Source: Daphnia pulex
Taxonomy: Eukaryota; Arthropoda; Branchiopoda; Diplostraca; Daphniidae
DNA length: 64,000 nt
Direction: 5' to 3'
Assembly: GCF_021134715.1 (NCBI RefSeq)
Contig: NC_060017.1
Location: 4,898,001-4,962,000 of the forward strand
Shown here: positions 36,176 to 47,857 of the stretch, one piece after another
How the letters are laid out: each line of letters opens with the position of its first letter
Position numbering within the stretch: position 1 is the first letter of the stretch
Made by a program: the position numbers and the translations under genes
Notes under the pieces: generated by a model
The model's database searches: none
Told to the model about the DNA's origin: nothing
What the model saw: the letters and a program-made list of their open reading frames with translations, nothing else

Positions 36176-38920
36176 AATGATTTCATCACTCCCAGGTCCC
36201 AGCAGACACAACGGCCCGTTCGTATTTTCAAAATTTTATTGCTAGTTGTAAACACGAATTTTCGATCATGTCATAGTGATTAATTTAGTGCCACCATACA
36301 ATTTTTTACTGAATTAGTTAGTTCCTTATTATAATCAACAAATTTATATCACAAGTCTTCGGCAATTGAAACGTGCAACATAATCTATGCACATGCCCAG
36401 CATTTCAGTCTCAGTTAGAATGCTGACTCTCACTTATTGAGCAAGTTGAACAACATCTGCTAAACTGTAGTGAGTGATGAAATCACATGAACTTCCCCTT
36501 TTCTAACCACTATCCTAATTATGCTTTTTGGAAAAACCAGCAGCAGACACATCAAGTCTAGACTTCTTGTTCTGATTCCCCAGAATTTTGATGTCGCAAT
36601 AATTTATTATTCATATGGTTATAAAACTCTCATATGGCAAAAAAAACTGAGACTACTGATTGAAATTCAATGATGATGACAGATGTAAAAAAGACTTATT
36701 AAAAAGTGCATGATCAGAATTTTGGATGACATGTATGAACAGTTTTGCTGGCCAAAAAACTTGGGGAGTTTTAAACAGAAGTATTTTCTTATTTTAAAGA
36801 GCTGATTTATCTAAGATAATATTTAAAAAAATCGATCTTTTTTAAAAGTTTTCTATGATGAAAATAACTTTTTCAAATTTGTTGACAGCGGTTGAGTGCC
36901 GAAGAAATCGAGCTTGTTTGATAGCCATGCAAGTTTCTCCTCTGGGTTTATTCTGTAAATAGATTTTCGTGTTCACTTTATACAGTTGTCATGTGAGACC
37001 GGAGTGACGATGGATAGTTTAATAGTTTATGTTCTCACATTTTTCCCCCAATGTTTAGTTTAGACGCACGGACATTCAAGCAAAACCGAGATTAGAAAAA
37101 ACAAACAATGTTTTAATTGACATAATTTCCGTTGGAATATGGCCTCGATGCTTAAAAATTCTGGGGCGTGAAGGAAGTTTTGGAATTTCATGAAGAAAAT
37201 AGTTTCTTAGAAACACCCCATGACGAGTTCATTCAAAAATTTTGGCTGGCGGGCAACAACAAATTTTCAACCATCATATACGGTAATTCAAATTTAATTG
37301 TAATTTAATTCTGAAGAAGATAAAAAAAACACATCCTAATTTGGAATTGTTTGAAAACAAACGTTATGTCGATTCCAACTAAACTTTGTTGCCAAACAAA
37401 CCTTTTTCGTCCTTGAATTGACCGTTCCTTAAGTCCTTCATTGGAATAGCTGGAAATCGTCCAACTTGATGCTCCTTGGTTGATACTAGCCAATAATAAA
37501 CTTTGAAGAGGCATCTACACTAAATTACGTTTTTCTATTCCCAGATGACTCTTGCTGGACATACTTCCTGATCCCGATCCAAAAAAAATGTCGAGCAAGT
37601 AAACAGAAAACTTTCAATCATTTCGCGATTTGAAAATTGGGCATTCCGGACAATGTTTAAATGAAAAATATTTCGCCAGTATTGCCAGGGGACTATTCAC
37701 TATCATCGATCTCAAACCCAATGTCAAGTTCCTGAATTCCTACTCAACCATATCAAACAAATGGATAAAAAAAACCCTGCGGTACGTAGTTCTAAAGGTT
37801 TTAAGTAAAATTTCCATAAACTCAAATATTCAAAAGCAACCATTGAGAAGTGATCCACCTACCTACGCACGTATTTGAACAGTTTCCACTCCATCTTTAT
37901 CTCTCGTGTAGCGTCTCGGTGCTGCACATTATAAAATCAAGACAACCCTCAAGTGTTTTTTTTATGCAGGCGACCCTTGGGCGAAGTAAAAGTTCGACAT
38001 TCGATACCGGGCAGATTCACGCTTGCGGTCCGCAAAGTAGTAGTTAACGGAACGATGCCTTTGGCAAGGATTTTTCAAGATACCAGATTTTTCTTGTGCC
38101 AAACAATTCGTATTTTCATCCTTGTCTCGCAGACAAATTCTCGACCCTCAAGTTAAAATAACTATATAAAGGTTTTCAGCTTCCACACAGCTATTGATTG
38201 ATTTACATGCTTTAACATTTATTTTCTACTCTGTCGTGTATTATAGGTTGTAGACAGGATACTTTTGGTCAAAGCCAAACTTTCATAAAGACTTTGATTA
38301 TCTGCCACAGCAGCTCGCCCATTTTTGGTAAGTATTGCGCATTCAACATTTTTTTCTTTTTTCTTTTTACATTCTTGTCTCGTCTGGTGGGATTTGGTCA
38401 TTACCGAAATTTCATCCCTGTCGGCGTTATCCGAGCCGAATTCGCCGCCGTATGCATGTGTCGATGGGGGCTCGTGTTTTTCTCTTTTTTAGCTTTTCGT
38501 TCGAGCCTTAGAATTAAAAAACAAACTCCCCAAGGTCAAGAAGCTGACTGTAATTTAAGCCTGCTATTCTACACCTCTGTCCGTGTTTGAGGTCCGCGCG
38601 TGCATTAGATAAGCGTTTCGGCCGATGACAAATATTTCGTGTTTTAATCCAATGCGTTTTAGCGTCCACTCTAGGGCACTAAACTGTCGTGCAGATAACG
38701 TAAATAGATTATTGTTTACCCAAAAAGCAAACAGAGATCGTGAATTCTTGACGGCTGAAGGATTGCTAACCACAGGAAGTTTATACTAAAGTGCTAGAAG
38801 GAACATTCAAGGAAAATAATTTAAACAACTGTAGACAGGCGGAAAAAATCGGGTGCGGAAGATTTTTTCTTTTTTGTGTTAATTCTTTTCTTTCATCCTG
38901 AGGCGTGATGAACGATAGTG

Positions 38921-38928
38921 TGACGTCA
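38921..38928 (+). promoter_or_regulatory. CRE palindrome TGACGTCA, transglutaminase-proximal
   Basis: A second exact 8-bp CRE consensus, about 825 bp before the predicted transglutaminase transcription start. Two perfect copies in 2.8 kb is more than expected by chance for an 8-mer. Function untested. Confidence 0.4.
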
Positions 38929-39713
38929 CTTTCAATGTTTGCGGGATGCCTTCGTGCTTATTACGTGTAGCAGTATATACTACATGCTTACGAGATTCTT
39001 TTTGTTTTTTTCTTTGCCGAATTTCTGGGCGGTTAGGTAGTACCGGATTCTTATTATTCAAATGAGATGCAGAAGCAGACGTTTTTCTTACCATAGGTTG
39101 TTGAGTTCTCTCACTTCTTTGGTTGCGAGAGATTTTCTTTTCTTTTTGACTGCATTGTCTGAATATATTTGGGCTTTCGTCTATCCGTCTTCTCGTTTGT
39201 GCAGCCACATGCTCTCGCAAACAGCCATGTGTGTGTGTGTGTTTCGCCTTTCCTTCTTTTAAAAAAATACGAAACAGAGCCAACCTCTAGTCTCACCGTT
39301 CGTTCACAGAAAGAGCTGTCGTACGTTCCGTCGAGCCAAGCATCAGCAACCCCTAGGTTGCATCAGTGTAGCCAGCGGACCCAGCCTCAGCAGGCGGGTT
39401 AGAGCCGTCTTCAAGATTCCTTTCCCTTCTGTCTCTATAACGAAGGAATCTCTTTCACCAAATAATCGCTGCCATTGTTTCGTTGATTTCTCGTGAACGC
39501 GTTGCCTTATTAAGGCACAGCAGGATTAAAATCGGTGACGTAGTGTTCCCGCGCGACCTCATTTATTTTGACCGGACGTTAAGTAAACTCTTCTGAAACG
39601 ACAAACCGACTAACAACAAAACGACGTTTCGAAAGGGCTAGATTCAGTGCTAGGATCCCGGAAGTGTACTCGTCGTCGGAAGCGTGTGACTCCATCCGTT
39701 TTATTTTGCTCTT

Positions 39714-39750
39714 TATAAGAGAGTAAACGCACTTGATCACGAATCAGTTA
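39714..39750 (+). promoter_or_regulatory. TATA/initiator core promoter of transglutaminase
   Basis: TTTATAAGAG has its TATAAG starting at 39714. An arthropod-type initiator ATCAGTT has its A at 39746, exactly 32 nt from the first T of the TATA box. The ATG follows 80 nt later at 39826. Spacing and sequence match the arthropod core promoter rule. Confidence 0.75.
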
Positions 39751-39825
39751 AAACCTGTCACTACCAGCGTCGAGTAAGGACGACGATTGACATTAAGAAA
39801 AGAGAATTCCAAACCACCGATTGCA

Positions 39826-42800
39826 ATGGGCAATCGAAATTCGTCTGGCAGAACATCTCGTGCTACAGCAGTGTTTACCAGCTGCTGCAAGTGCCGCACC
39901 TACAGCATCGATGGCCATGACAACGGCCGCGGCCACGATGGCGCCACTGCTGTGCAGCCAACTACCTCCGGAGAAATGAACGAACTACAACCTGTTGCCC
40001 CGGGTAGTGGAGAGCCAGTCGACTCCAATCAACCGCCGACTGTAAACCCTCACGAAAACCTGCCCAACTCTGAGAGCCCAGAAATGTCGAGAATAAGGCT
40101 GCCAAGACCACCTAGACGTCCAGTCGGTAAGCATTAGTCTTTTCTCTTGTCTTTTCTTTCTCTTGTCTTTTCTTTTCTTTACTTTTGGTCAACGTTAATG
40201 GCCAAGCAAGCCAAAGAAAGTCAACGAATGACCGATTAACTTGCGATTCTCCAAACCACAACATAGATTTGTTTTCCTTTCTGCTGATTGTGGATAAGCG
40301 AGATGCACATTTTAAAAAATAAAAATAAAATAAAAGTTATCACGGAACATTTTCTGCGTGTTCGCACAAGTCGACTCGCCATTCGTCAAGTACCGTAGAT
40401 ATGTCTGTGCACTTAAGCGAGTTAAATAAGTGGGTAATAATACTTTGCTCACTTAATTTATATGCGGTTATTTACAGAACCAGTTTTATTTGAAAAGTTT
40501 TCTTTATAATAAATATGTTGACTACCGGTTCATGTTGCGACATATCTGTCTCACAAGGTTTACCAAAAAAAGATATCGTGTTGCGAGGCTAGATAAAATA
40601 AATTTTTCCTTCACGTTTCCACATCAAATGTAAATTATCATCAGAATTCTTGTGAAAAGACGCAGTTTCAGATTCCAAGCCAAAATTGTTATTTGATAAC
40701 AGAAAGGAGGTAGAAATAAACTGTCAAACGTCTTAACACAAACTGTTAAGAACCCGTCTCAAAATAAAACACGTCAGTTAAGTTCGTCGGGTTTGTCTAG
40801 ACTGCCCCCGGTAAAAATAGAGTTCAAGACGTGATCCACGCTACGTTTTTCCCCCCTCTTCTCGAAAGCCGTCACATTTATCATTGGTATCCCTATCGAA
40901 GCGTGGAAAAATAAATAATTCTCCTTGTTTTCCCAACCGACAGATGAAGCAGGAAAAGCTGCGCTAAAAGTGGGTTTGGTGGATATCCTTATTGCCGAAA
41001 ATGGCAAGGACCATCATACGTTCGATTATGAAATGATGGAGCGACCAGTCGACGCCAATCTCGTAGTTCGCCGAGGCCAGCCTTTCAATCTTGTATTGAA
41101 ATTTAACCGCAACTTTGATCCGGCCACAGACGCCGTTTCCTTGATTTTCACCGTCGCCGGTATGCGGGAGACCCGTCTCGACGATTTTTGCATATGAGAC
41201 ATCTTGATTTATTTTTTATTCAAATTGTTTCCTTTGTTTGAAGATGCGAAAATGCCGAGTCCGAGTAATGGCACGACTATCGCCATCCCCGTGCTGAACG
41301 ATAATAGCAGTTCGTTGCCCGCTGGAGGCTGGTGGGCTAGACTTGTAGCCTCTAGCGAACTCTCTATTAAAGTGCAAGTATGTCGTGATTATTATGACAA
41401 ACGTTAGGTCGACCTTCTAGCCTTTCCCTCGTGCACTTTATAGGTCTGTACCCTGGCAACAAGCGTCGTCGGCGTCTGGAAGTTGGATGTTGACACCAAA
41501 TTTATTCCCACAAGCACTTCACTGTCATATTCTTTGCCGTCGAGAATCTACCTTATCTTCAACCCGTGGTGTCGAGGTAAATGTTGAAATATTCTTCGTC
41601 GCCTGTTGGAAACGTGACTCACGAATTCTGAGACATAATTAAATGTTACTCTTTTATAGAGGACCTCGTATACATGGAAGATGAAGAATGGAAGAAAGAA
41701 TATGTCATGGCGGATTCGGGACTCATATGGCGTGGAAGCCATAACCGCATGCGTCCGTGTGCCTGGAACTTTGCACAATTTGAAAAGGACATCCTGGAGT
41801 GTTGCGTTTATTTGCTGAGCAACGTTGGCAAACTAACCATTGCCGGAAGAGCCGGTAAATACATTCTAGCTACACCCTCTAACGCCAAAACTAACAGTTT
41901 ACACATTGACAAAATAACTTAACACTTCTTTTGTTGTTTATCTTTCAAAGATCCGATTCGTGTCGTTCGTGCTATTTCTGCTGCGGTAAACTTTTAACAT
42001 TTTTTTTTGTCTGCTAGTGTTTGAACAGTTTAAATGAAGAAAACATTTCTTTTGATTTTGTAGGTGAATTCTTCGGATGATGACGGTGTGTTGATGGGCA
42101 ACTGGTCCAATGATTATGCAGGTGGTACTGAACCCACAAAGTGGCAAGGATCTATGTTGATTTTACAAAAATACTGGGCAACAAAATCGCCAGTCAAGTT
42201 TGGCCAGTGCTGGGTCTTTTCCGGCGTGACTACGAGCGGTACATTTTGTTTTTAAATAACAGTCTAGGTAAACATGATGAGACAGCTGGAATAATATTTC
42301 TTCTTGAATTTTGATTTAGTTTGTCGCGCTCTTGGCATCCCTGCTCGTTCCATCACCAATTTCTCCTCGGCTCACGACACCCACGGTGGGCTGACTATTG
42401 ATACATTCATTGGCGATGACGGCAAAGTGGTAGAGGAGCTCAATTCCGATTCAATCTGGAATTTCCACGTCTGGAACGAAGTATGGATGCAGAGACCAGA
42501 TCTGGAACCCGGAAACTACGGAGGATGGCAAGCTATTGACGCTACGCCACAGGAAGAAAGTGATGGCGTCTACAGGTAAATTTTAATTACACAAATATTT
42601 TTTTTACAGATGATGAGAAAATATTTATCTAATCTACAGATGCGGCCCGACATCGGTGGCAGCTGTAAAGCGTGGCGAAGTGAAAAAGGCCTTCGATACC
42701 GCCTTTCATTTTGCTGAAGTCAATGCTGACAAAGTTTACTGGAAATTCAAAGGCAATGGCCAGCCATTGAAGCTCATTGACAAGAGAACTGACGAGTAAA

Positions 42801-43888
42801 TTTTCTTTTAATTAAAACAATGTGTTATTGGAATTGCTAATTGAGATTTTCGTTTTGCGTAGAATTGGCCTGTTTATCAGTACTAAAGCTGTTGGAAAGT
42901 TTCAACGCGAAGACGTGACAGATCAATACAAGCACAAAGACAGTAGGTGTCCCTATCAAATTTCAAAATTAGAACTCAATAATGAAATTCTGTTCCATCA
43001 TTTTGTTTCCTTTAGACTCGGCCGAAGAGAGAGAAGTAGTTTTGAAAGCCCTTCGACAGTGTGGACACTTGTATAGTCGATATTACCTCAATGAGGCTTT
43101 AGAGGATGTGCGTTTCGATTTCCAGCTGCGTGATGACATCGTTATTGGATCCCCTTTCAGGTTTGTTTAAACTGCTTTTGTAATTTTTATTGCATAATAA
43201 AACAACTTTGTTTAACTGGCACCGTGCAGTGCCGTCGTGACTGTAGCAAATCGTAATCGCTCCAAGGACTACACCGTAGAAGTTACCCTACGCGTTGACT
43301 CGGTGCTGTACACTGGAAAACTGAAGAGCGTGATCAAAAAAGAAGTCTTTCAACGTACCATCAAAGCTGGAACTGCCCAAAATATTACTCTTCCCGTTTC
43401 CTACGACGAATACGCTCCTGAACTTAGTGACCAATGTGCCTTCAACATTGCCTGCTTGGCCAACGTCAAAGAAACCGAGTTTGAGTTCTTCTCACAGGAT
43501 GACTTCCGCGTTCGTAAGCCTGACATTGCTATCAAGGTAAGATTATCTCTTAAACAAAAGCATATCTCGGTAAAAATTTATGAATCTATTTCAATAGGCT
43601 CCTAAAGAAGTTCCGCTGGGAGAGCAGTTTGACGTGACTGTTTCAATAATTAATCCTCTTCCGAAGGAATTGAATGGCGCTAAATTCGTCATCGAAGGAG
43701 CTGGTCTAGGCGTGCCTCATAAAGTTAGCGTGCCCAACAAAGTGGCGCCAGGCAAGGAGGCCCGTGTTGTTGTTAAAATGACGGCTGCCAAAGCTGGACA
43801 GAAAACTGTCTCTGCCAAATTTTACTCCAAGGAGCTCAATGATGTTGACGGTTATCTCAATATGGATGTAATCGACCCAACTGCCTAA
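39826..43888 (+). CDS. Transglutaminase (annulin-type, protein-glutamine gamma-glutamyltransferase)
   Basis: Thirteen exons give 807 codons plus stop: 39826-40126, 40944-41159, 41244-41377, 41444-41576, 41660-41854, 41951-41985, 42064-42238, 42320-42575, 42640-42795, 42863-42942, 43016-43160, 43230-43536, 43598-43888. The enzyme makes Ca2+-dependent Gln-Lys isopeptide crosslinks. The triad is intact: C387 in FGQCWVF, H446 in [11 protein letters not shown]470 in [10 protein letters not shown]. An N-terminal beta-sandwich precedes the core and two beta-barrels end the protein. The N-terminus MGNRNSS is a myristoylation consensus, followed by a Cys cluster (SCCKCR) that could be palmitoylated, as in insect annulin and Drosophila Tg; membrane anchoring is therefore likely. 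In crustaceans transglutaminases act in haemolymph clotting, cuticle and immunity. Exon 6 is only 35 nt. Confidence 0.95.
40127..40943 (+). other. Intron 1 of transglutaminase (817 bp)
   Basis: The longest intron of this gene; all others are 62-95 bp or little more. It separates the myristoylation/Pro-rich N-terminal exon from the catalytic body (joined codon G|AT = Asp). That layout would allow an alternative first exon without the lipid anchor, but no such exon was identified. Confidence 0.6.
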
Positions 43889-45660
43889 AAATCAAGCTCC
43901 CTTTTTTATATTTTTTCGTTCTGCACCATTTTATTTTTCTCGAGTTTATCTAACTTTAAAGAAGTTTACGCCGGTGATAAAATGTTACCAAAATTAGAAC
44001 AGAGAATTCTAACTCTGAAAAACGATTTGACAGTTATATCAGTTTGACTTTTGATGCGCGCGTACGTTCAATTGGTTGTTGGCAAGCTAAAATAATGGTG
44101 TTTGTTTTAACCGACTACTAATGTGTACTTATTATTATTAATACACGCTAGAGCTATAGCCACCCATGGGCACGACTTGATGATGATTCAAACGATTAAC
44201 TCTCATCAATCGTATGAAGAGAGTAAAAAAGTGTATTTTCGAAAAACAGTAATCTAATGTTGCCACGAATCCCCCGATGGATTGCGGTTGTAACCTCCTT
44301 TCACGATTTTCAATACGAATAATATTTGCAGTTGCAAGTATACAGACAAGGAAAAACAAGTAAGAAGTAAGGCTCACGTGTCACCGCGACTCATTTTTTT
44401 TAACCGTAAGCTTCAATTAAAAATTCGTTGGATGATTCTGGGGAAATACAAAACATTAGCTACATCCATGAGTCATGACTGGTGGTTTAATTTATCTGCT
44501 GTTCTTCTTTATCTTTGAATTGATTTTGTTTTTATGGTGGTCGAGTAAGCCAGTAAGCAAAGTTGCATAAATTGGCAACGCCGCTTTCCAGTTGATTGGC
44601 AACGTGCAGACGATGTATTGGTGTGATTGTGTATTGTGATACTAAAAAAAAAAAATTGCGAACTCCAAATACTTCTTGGTTCGTGCTTTCAAAGGCACGA
44701 ACCTAGTTATTAATTATTAGTTATTATAAACAGTTGTTTATGATTTACACTCATCGTTTTGTTCCACTTTTCTTATTTCTACATAATGTTTGCAAGAAGC
44801 CAAGAAAACCTGTTGTCTCATCAAAGTGTTATGTCAGTGGAGAATGGACATTCCTACTGTTCAAACCAAGTGCTGAATATTTCCCATTACTCACAACTTC
44901 AACCACAAAACTTCAACTTTATGTCCTAAAGTTGTGGATTCAAACTGCATGTGCCCAAACTGCTTGTTCCTCTCAGTTATTGGTACTTCTGATGCAGTGA
45001 TCAAGTAGTGAAATTCTATGGGTTGCCAATTGCCATTCTCTGCAGTTTCTGCCCATCTGCTTCTGCCAGAAAGAAGGAAACAAAAAACATCTGATGACGG
45101 ATAAAGGTATAGTTTTGTTGCTATTTCAGTTTAATCCTTAACATAATTGACAGCATTTGTCTAGTTTTTTTTTAAGCTAAGAAATCAATAGCCACAAAGA
45201 GGTTCTGGTTATTCATTTATATTGATTGTGCAATATATATCATATTAGGGAAATGTTTTAGATCTTTGTTGTTGGTTTAGTTAAGATTTTCCGGTGATCT
45301 AAAACAACTTCAAAATATTCTGAAAAAGTTGATTAATTCTATTTGGCTACTCAAAAATTTTTTACACATCTCTTAAATAATAAAACTTAAATAATCGCGA
45401 TTTGCGTCAGTAATCTAGATGAAAATAAATTCCACATACGACATACACTTGTTAAATTAGAAATTGTTTGAATCGTCTAATGCCTTTTCCGTAAAAACAT
45501 ACCATCGTTTTTTGTCTCATTGGATTGCATATAACTTGCTTAAGACCCACAAAAAAAATTGTTTAGAACCGGGCGCTTTGTTTATTGAATTATGTATTTG
45601 TTTCTTATTAAATTTGGTGTATACAAGTTTTAAACATCGACATTTTCTTTTCCAATTGTA
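43889..45660. other. Intergenic AT-rich region
   Basis: This 1.8 kb follows the transglutaminase stop. It contains the 3' UTR and then AT-rich DNA. No exon, promoter or mobile element was recognised. It ends where the ~207-bp repeat units of the palindrome locus begin. Confidence 0.5.
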
Positions 45661-46050
45661 GAGTTCATCCTGCAGACGCCAGACGGGCCGACCAGTTTGC
45701 ATGTCCTTCACGCTTGAAAATCGCGGGGAACATTACGTGTAAAACTGTCAATGCGGAGGTGAAGAGGTTGGGTGAGAACTCGACGTTTGCATCATTATCA
45801 AACAGGTACAATAGCCGTAAGGCTTAGCCATTTGGTCTTCATTTGATATTGGTTGTTGTAGACCCATCCCCAGCAACGTCAACCTGCAGAAAGAAAAAGG
45901 CCAGTTTGCGTTTCCTTCACTCTCGAAGGTCACGGAGATCTTAAAGTAAAACGTGTCATGCGACGGTGAAGAGGTTGGGTGAGGACGACACGTGTTGCAT
46001 CGTTATCAAGAGCCACAATACCCGCAAGGCTTAAGAGGTGAGGGTGATCA
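45661..46050 (+). repeat. Two outer units of the ~207-bp tandem repeat family
   Basis: Two divergent units lie just outside the palindrome; the second begins ACCCATCCCCAGCAACGTCA at 45862. Shared words are GCCAGTTTGC, CGAAGGTCACGGAGAT, GAGGTTGGGTGAG and CGCAAGGCTTA. The last unit runs directly into a TATA box, just as the array inside the left arm does. Confidence 0.75.
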
Positions 46051-46058
46051 AAAAATCG

Positions 46059-46093
46059 TATAAAAGGAGAGAGGAAAGGCGTTTGAAATCAGT
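46059..46093 (+). promoter_or_regulatory. TATA/initiator promoter of the outer YYTEAP-family copy
   Basis: TATAAAAG at 46059-46066 and initiator ATCAGTTGAG with its A at 46091 (32 nt apart). A conserved leader follows (CATCTCCGACACGGCAACAA), then CAATCATGG|GTAAAT, the short first coding exon of the family. Confidence 0.7.
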
Positions 46094-46178
46094 TGAGTGA
46101 GCATCTCCGACACGGCAACAACTGCTGTGCACTATTTGTCACCAACTGGATTCTTCATTGTGTAATTAGTTCGCAATC

Positions 46179-46696
46179 ATGGGTAAATATATTCTGTTAG
46201 TTGTGTTTTTGTATCAATTTCTATTGTATTTCTCATTTCTTTATATGCCAGTTTTTAAATATTAATGTTCCCAATTGTTTATTGTCTAGTTGTATCAAAG
46301 GAGAGAAAAGACTAAATAATCAGTCGAGTGATTACCTGCGACACGATAACAACTGCATCCTTCGTCGCATTACCAGTTAACAATCACAGGTAAATATTGT
46401 ATTTTTACATGGGATTGTGTATGTATTCATGTTTTTTTTTTTTCTATTTGTTGATATGCCAGCTATTATTGAATGTTTAATATTGTCTAGTAAACTATGG
46501 TGTCATGCTGCACTGCTGCTGTTGGTTGTTGTATCGTTTATGGCTGGTGACGACCACTGGTGTACCGATGTCTTCTGGGTATGGTGAATATTAATGCACA
46601 ACACTGCCGCCTTATTACTCAACATCAACCAACGCTGTTCCAGCTTACTACACCAGGACTCTAAAGTACTACACCACCAAGGCTCCAGAGTATTAA
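46179..46696 (+). pseudogene. Decayed Tyr/Thr-rich secreted repeat gene, outer copy
   Basis: The first exon is intact as ATG G at 46179-46182 with a GTAAAT donor. The expected second exon appears at 46491 (AACTATGGTGTCATG...) but frameshifts disrupt the signal peptide, and only one repeat block remains (KYYTTKAPEY, then stop at 46694-46696). A second leader-like copy (46293-46400) lies inside the intron, with its start codon lost. It reads as a rearranged remnant, not a working gene. Confidence 0.55.
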
Positions 46697-46697
46697 A

Positions 46698-46812
46698 AGT
46701 TGTATCAAAGGAGAAAAGAGGCGCAATAATCAATCGATTTATCCCCGACACGACAGCAACTGCCGTGCACTATTTGTTACCAACTGCATTCATCATCGTA
46801 TATAGGGGTAAA
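46698..46812 (+). repeat. Leader module spanning the left palindrome edge
   Basis: A third copy of the family leader (AATAATCAATCGA, CCCCGACACGACAGCAACTG, then CCAACTGCATTCATCATCG and GGGTAAAT). The homology to the right arm starts at 46771, in the middle of this module. The module is complete here but truncated on the right, which indicates the left copy is the older arrangement. Confidence 0.6.
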
Positions 46813-46953
46813 TTTTCAGTTTTCTACATGGAATTGTGTATCAACTCTCCTTTTTTTTAATTATGCCCGAACCCGAACCCGAGTACTACATCGTGATTCC
46901 ATTCGTTTTAAGCCAAAACCATTTGGTATTAATTTTGATATTGTTTCTTGTAG

Positions 46954-47736
46954 ACCCATCCCCAGCAACGTCAACCTGCAGAAGGAAAGGCTAGTTTGTA
47001 TGTCCTTTACTTTCGAAGGTCACGGAGGTCATTACGTAAAACTGTCAATGCGGTGGTGTAGAGGTTGGGTGAGAACGGGAAGTGTTTCATCATTATCAAG
47101 CAGGTATAATAGCCGCAAGGCTCAGCCATTTGGTATTCATTTTGATATTTGTTGTTGTAGACTCATCCCCAGCAACGTCAAGCTGCAAAAGGAAAGGGCA
47201 GTCCGCCATTCCTTCATGCTCGAAGGTCACGGAGATCAATACGTGAAACGTGTTATGCAGTGGTGTAGAGGTTGGGTGAGAACGGGATGTATTACATAAC
47301 CATTTGGTATTCATTTTGATATATTTTTATGTAGACCCATCCCCAGCAACGTCAACCTAAAGAAGAAAAGGCCAGTTTGCATTTAATTCCTTCATGCTCG
47401 AAGGTCACGGAGATCATTACGTGAAACGTGTTATGCAGTGGTGTAGAGGTTGGGTGAGAACGGGACGTCTTTCATCATTATCAAGCAGGTAAAATAGCTG
47501 CAAACCATAACCATTTGGTATTCATTTTGATATTGGTTTTTTGTATGTCGACCCATCCCCAGCAACTTCAAACTGCAGAAAGAAAGGCCAGTTTGACGAT
47601 CGAAGGTCACGGAGATCATTACGTAAAACGTATCATGCGACGGCGGAGAGGTTGGGTGAGAAAGGTACGTGTTTCATCATTATCAAACAGGTACAATACC
47701 CGCAAGGCTTAAGAGGTGAGGGTGATCAAAAAATCG
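46954..47736 (+). repeat. Tandem array of ~207-bp units, left arm
   Basis: Four units start at 46954, 47161, 47335 and 47551 (steps of 207, 174 and 216 bp). Each begins near ACCCATCCCCAGCAACGTCA and contains CGAAGGTCACGGAGATCATT and GTAGAGGTTGGGTGAGAACG. Each unit is preceded by a TTGTTGTAG- or TTTATGTAG-like acceptor and most contain AAGCAG|GTACAAT, so units look like exon cassettes. They abut the promoter at 47737. Confidence 0.85.
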
Positions 47737-47774
47737 TATAAAAAGGAGACGAAAAAGGCTAGAGACATCAGTCG
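47737..47774 (+). promoter_or_regulatory. TATA/initiator promoter, left arm
   Basis: TATAAAAAGG at 47737 and initiator ACATCAGTCGAG with its A at 47770, 33 nt apart. The flanks match the outer promoter at 46059 closely (GTGATCAAAAAATCG upstream and GCATCTCCGACACGGCAACA downstream), so the promoter module was duplicated with the gene. Confidence 0.7.
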
Positions 47775-47857
47775 AGTGAGCATCTCCGACACGGCAACAA
47801 CTGCAGCGCACTATCTGTCACCATCTGCCTTCTTCACCGTATTGCCAGTTCGCATCC

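Larger units (their letters stand above)
35185..39713. other. 4.5 kb intergenic region upstream of transglutaminase
   Basis: AT-rich DNA with no supported coding exon. AATAAA near 35624 could end the upstream zinc-finger transcript. Two full CRE palindromes TGACGTCA occur at 36168-36175 and 38921-38928. A (GT)n run lies near 39231. The closest 1 kb to the transglutaminase gene is less AT-rich and probably holds its control elements. An exon-like stretch near 37970-38090 was examined and not supported. Confidence 0.5.

Noticed and set aside
37953-38156. Exon-like open stretch upstream of transglutaminase
   Set aside because: No recognisable protein family, no paired splice sites and no start context.
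45661-47736. CRISPR-like array
   Set aside because: The repeats are ~207 bp and contiguous without unique short spacers, in a eukaryotic genome; they are a tandem repeat.
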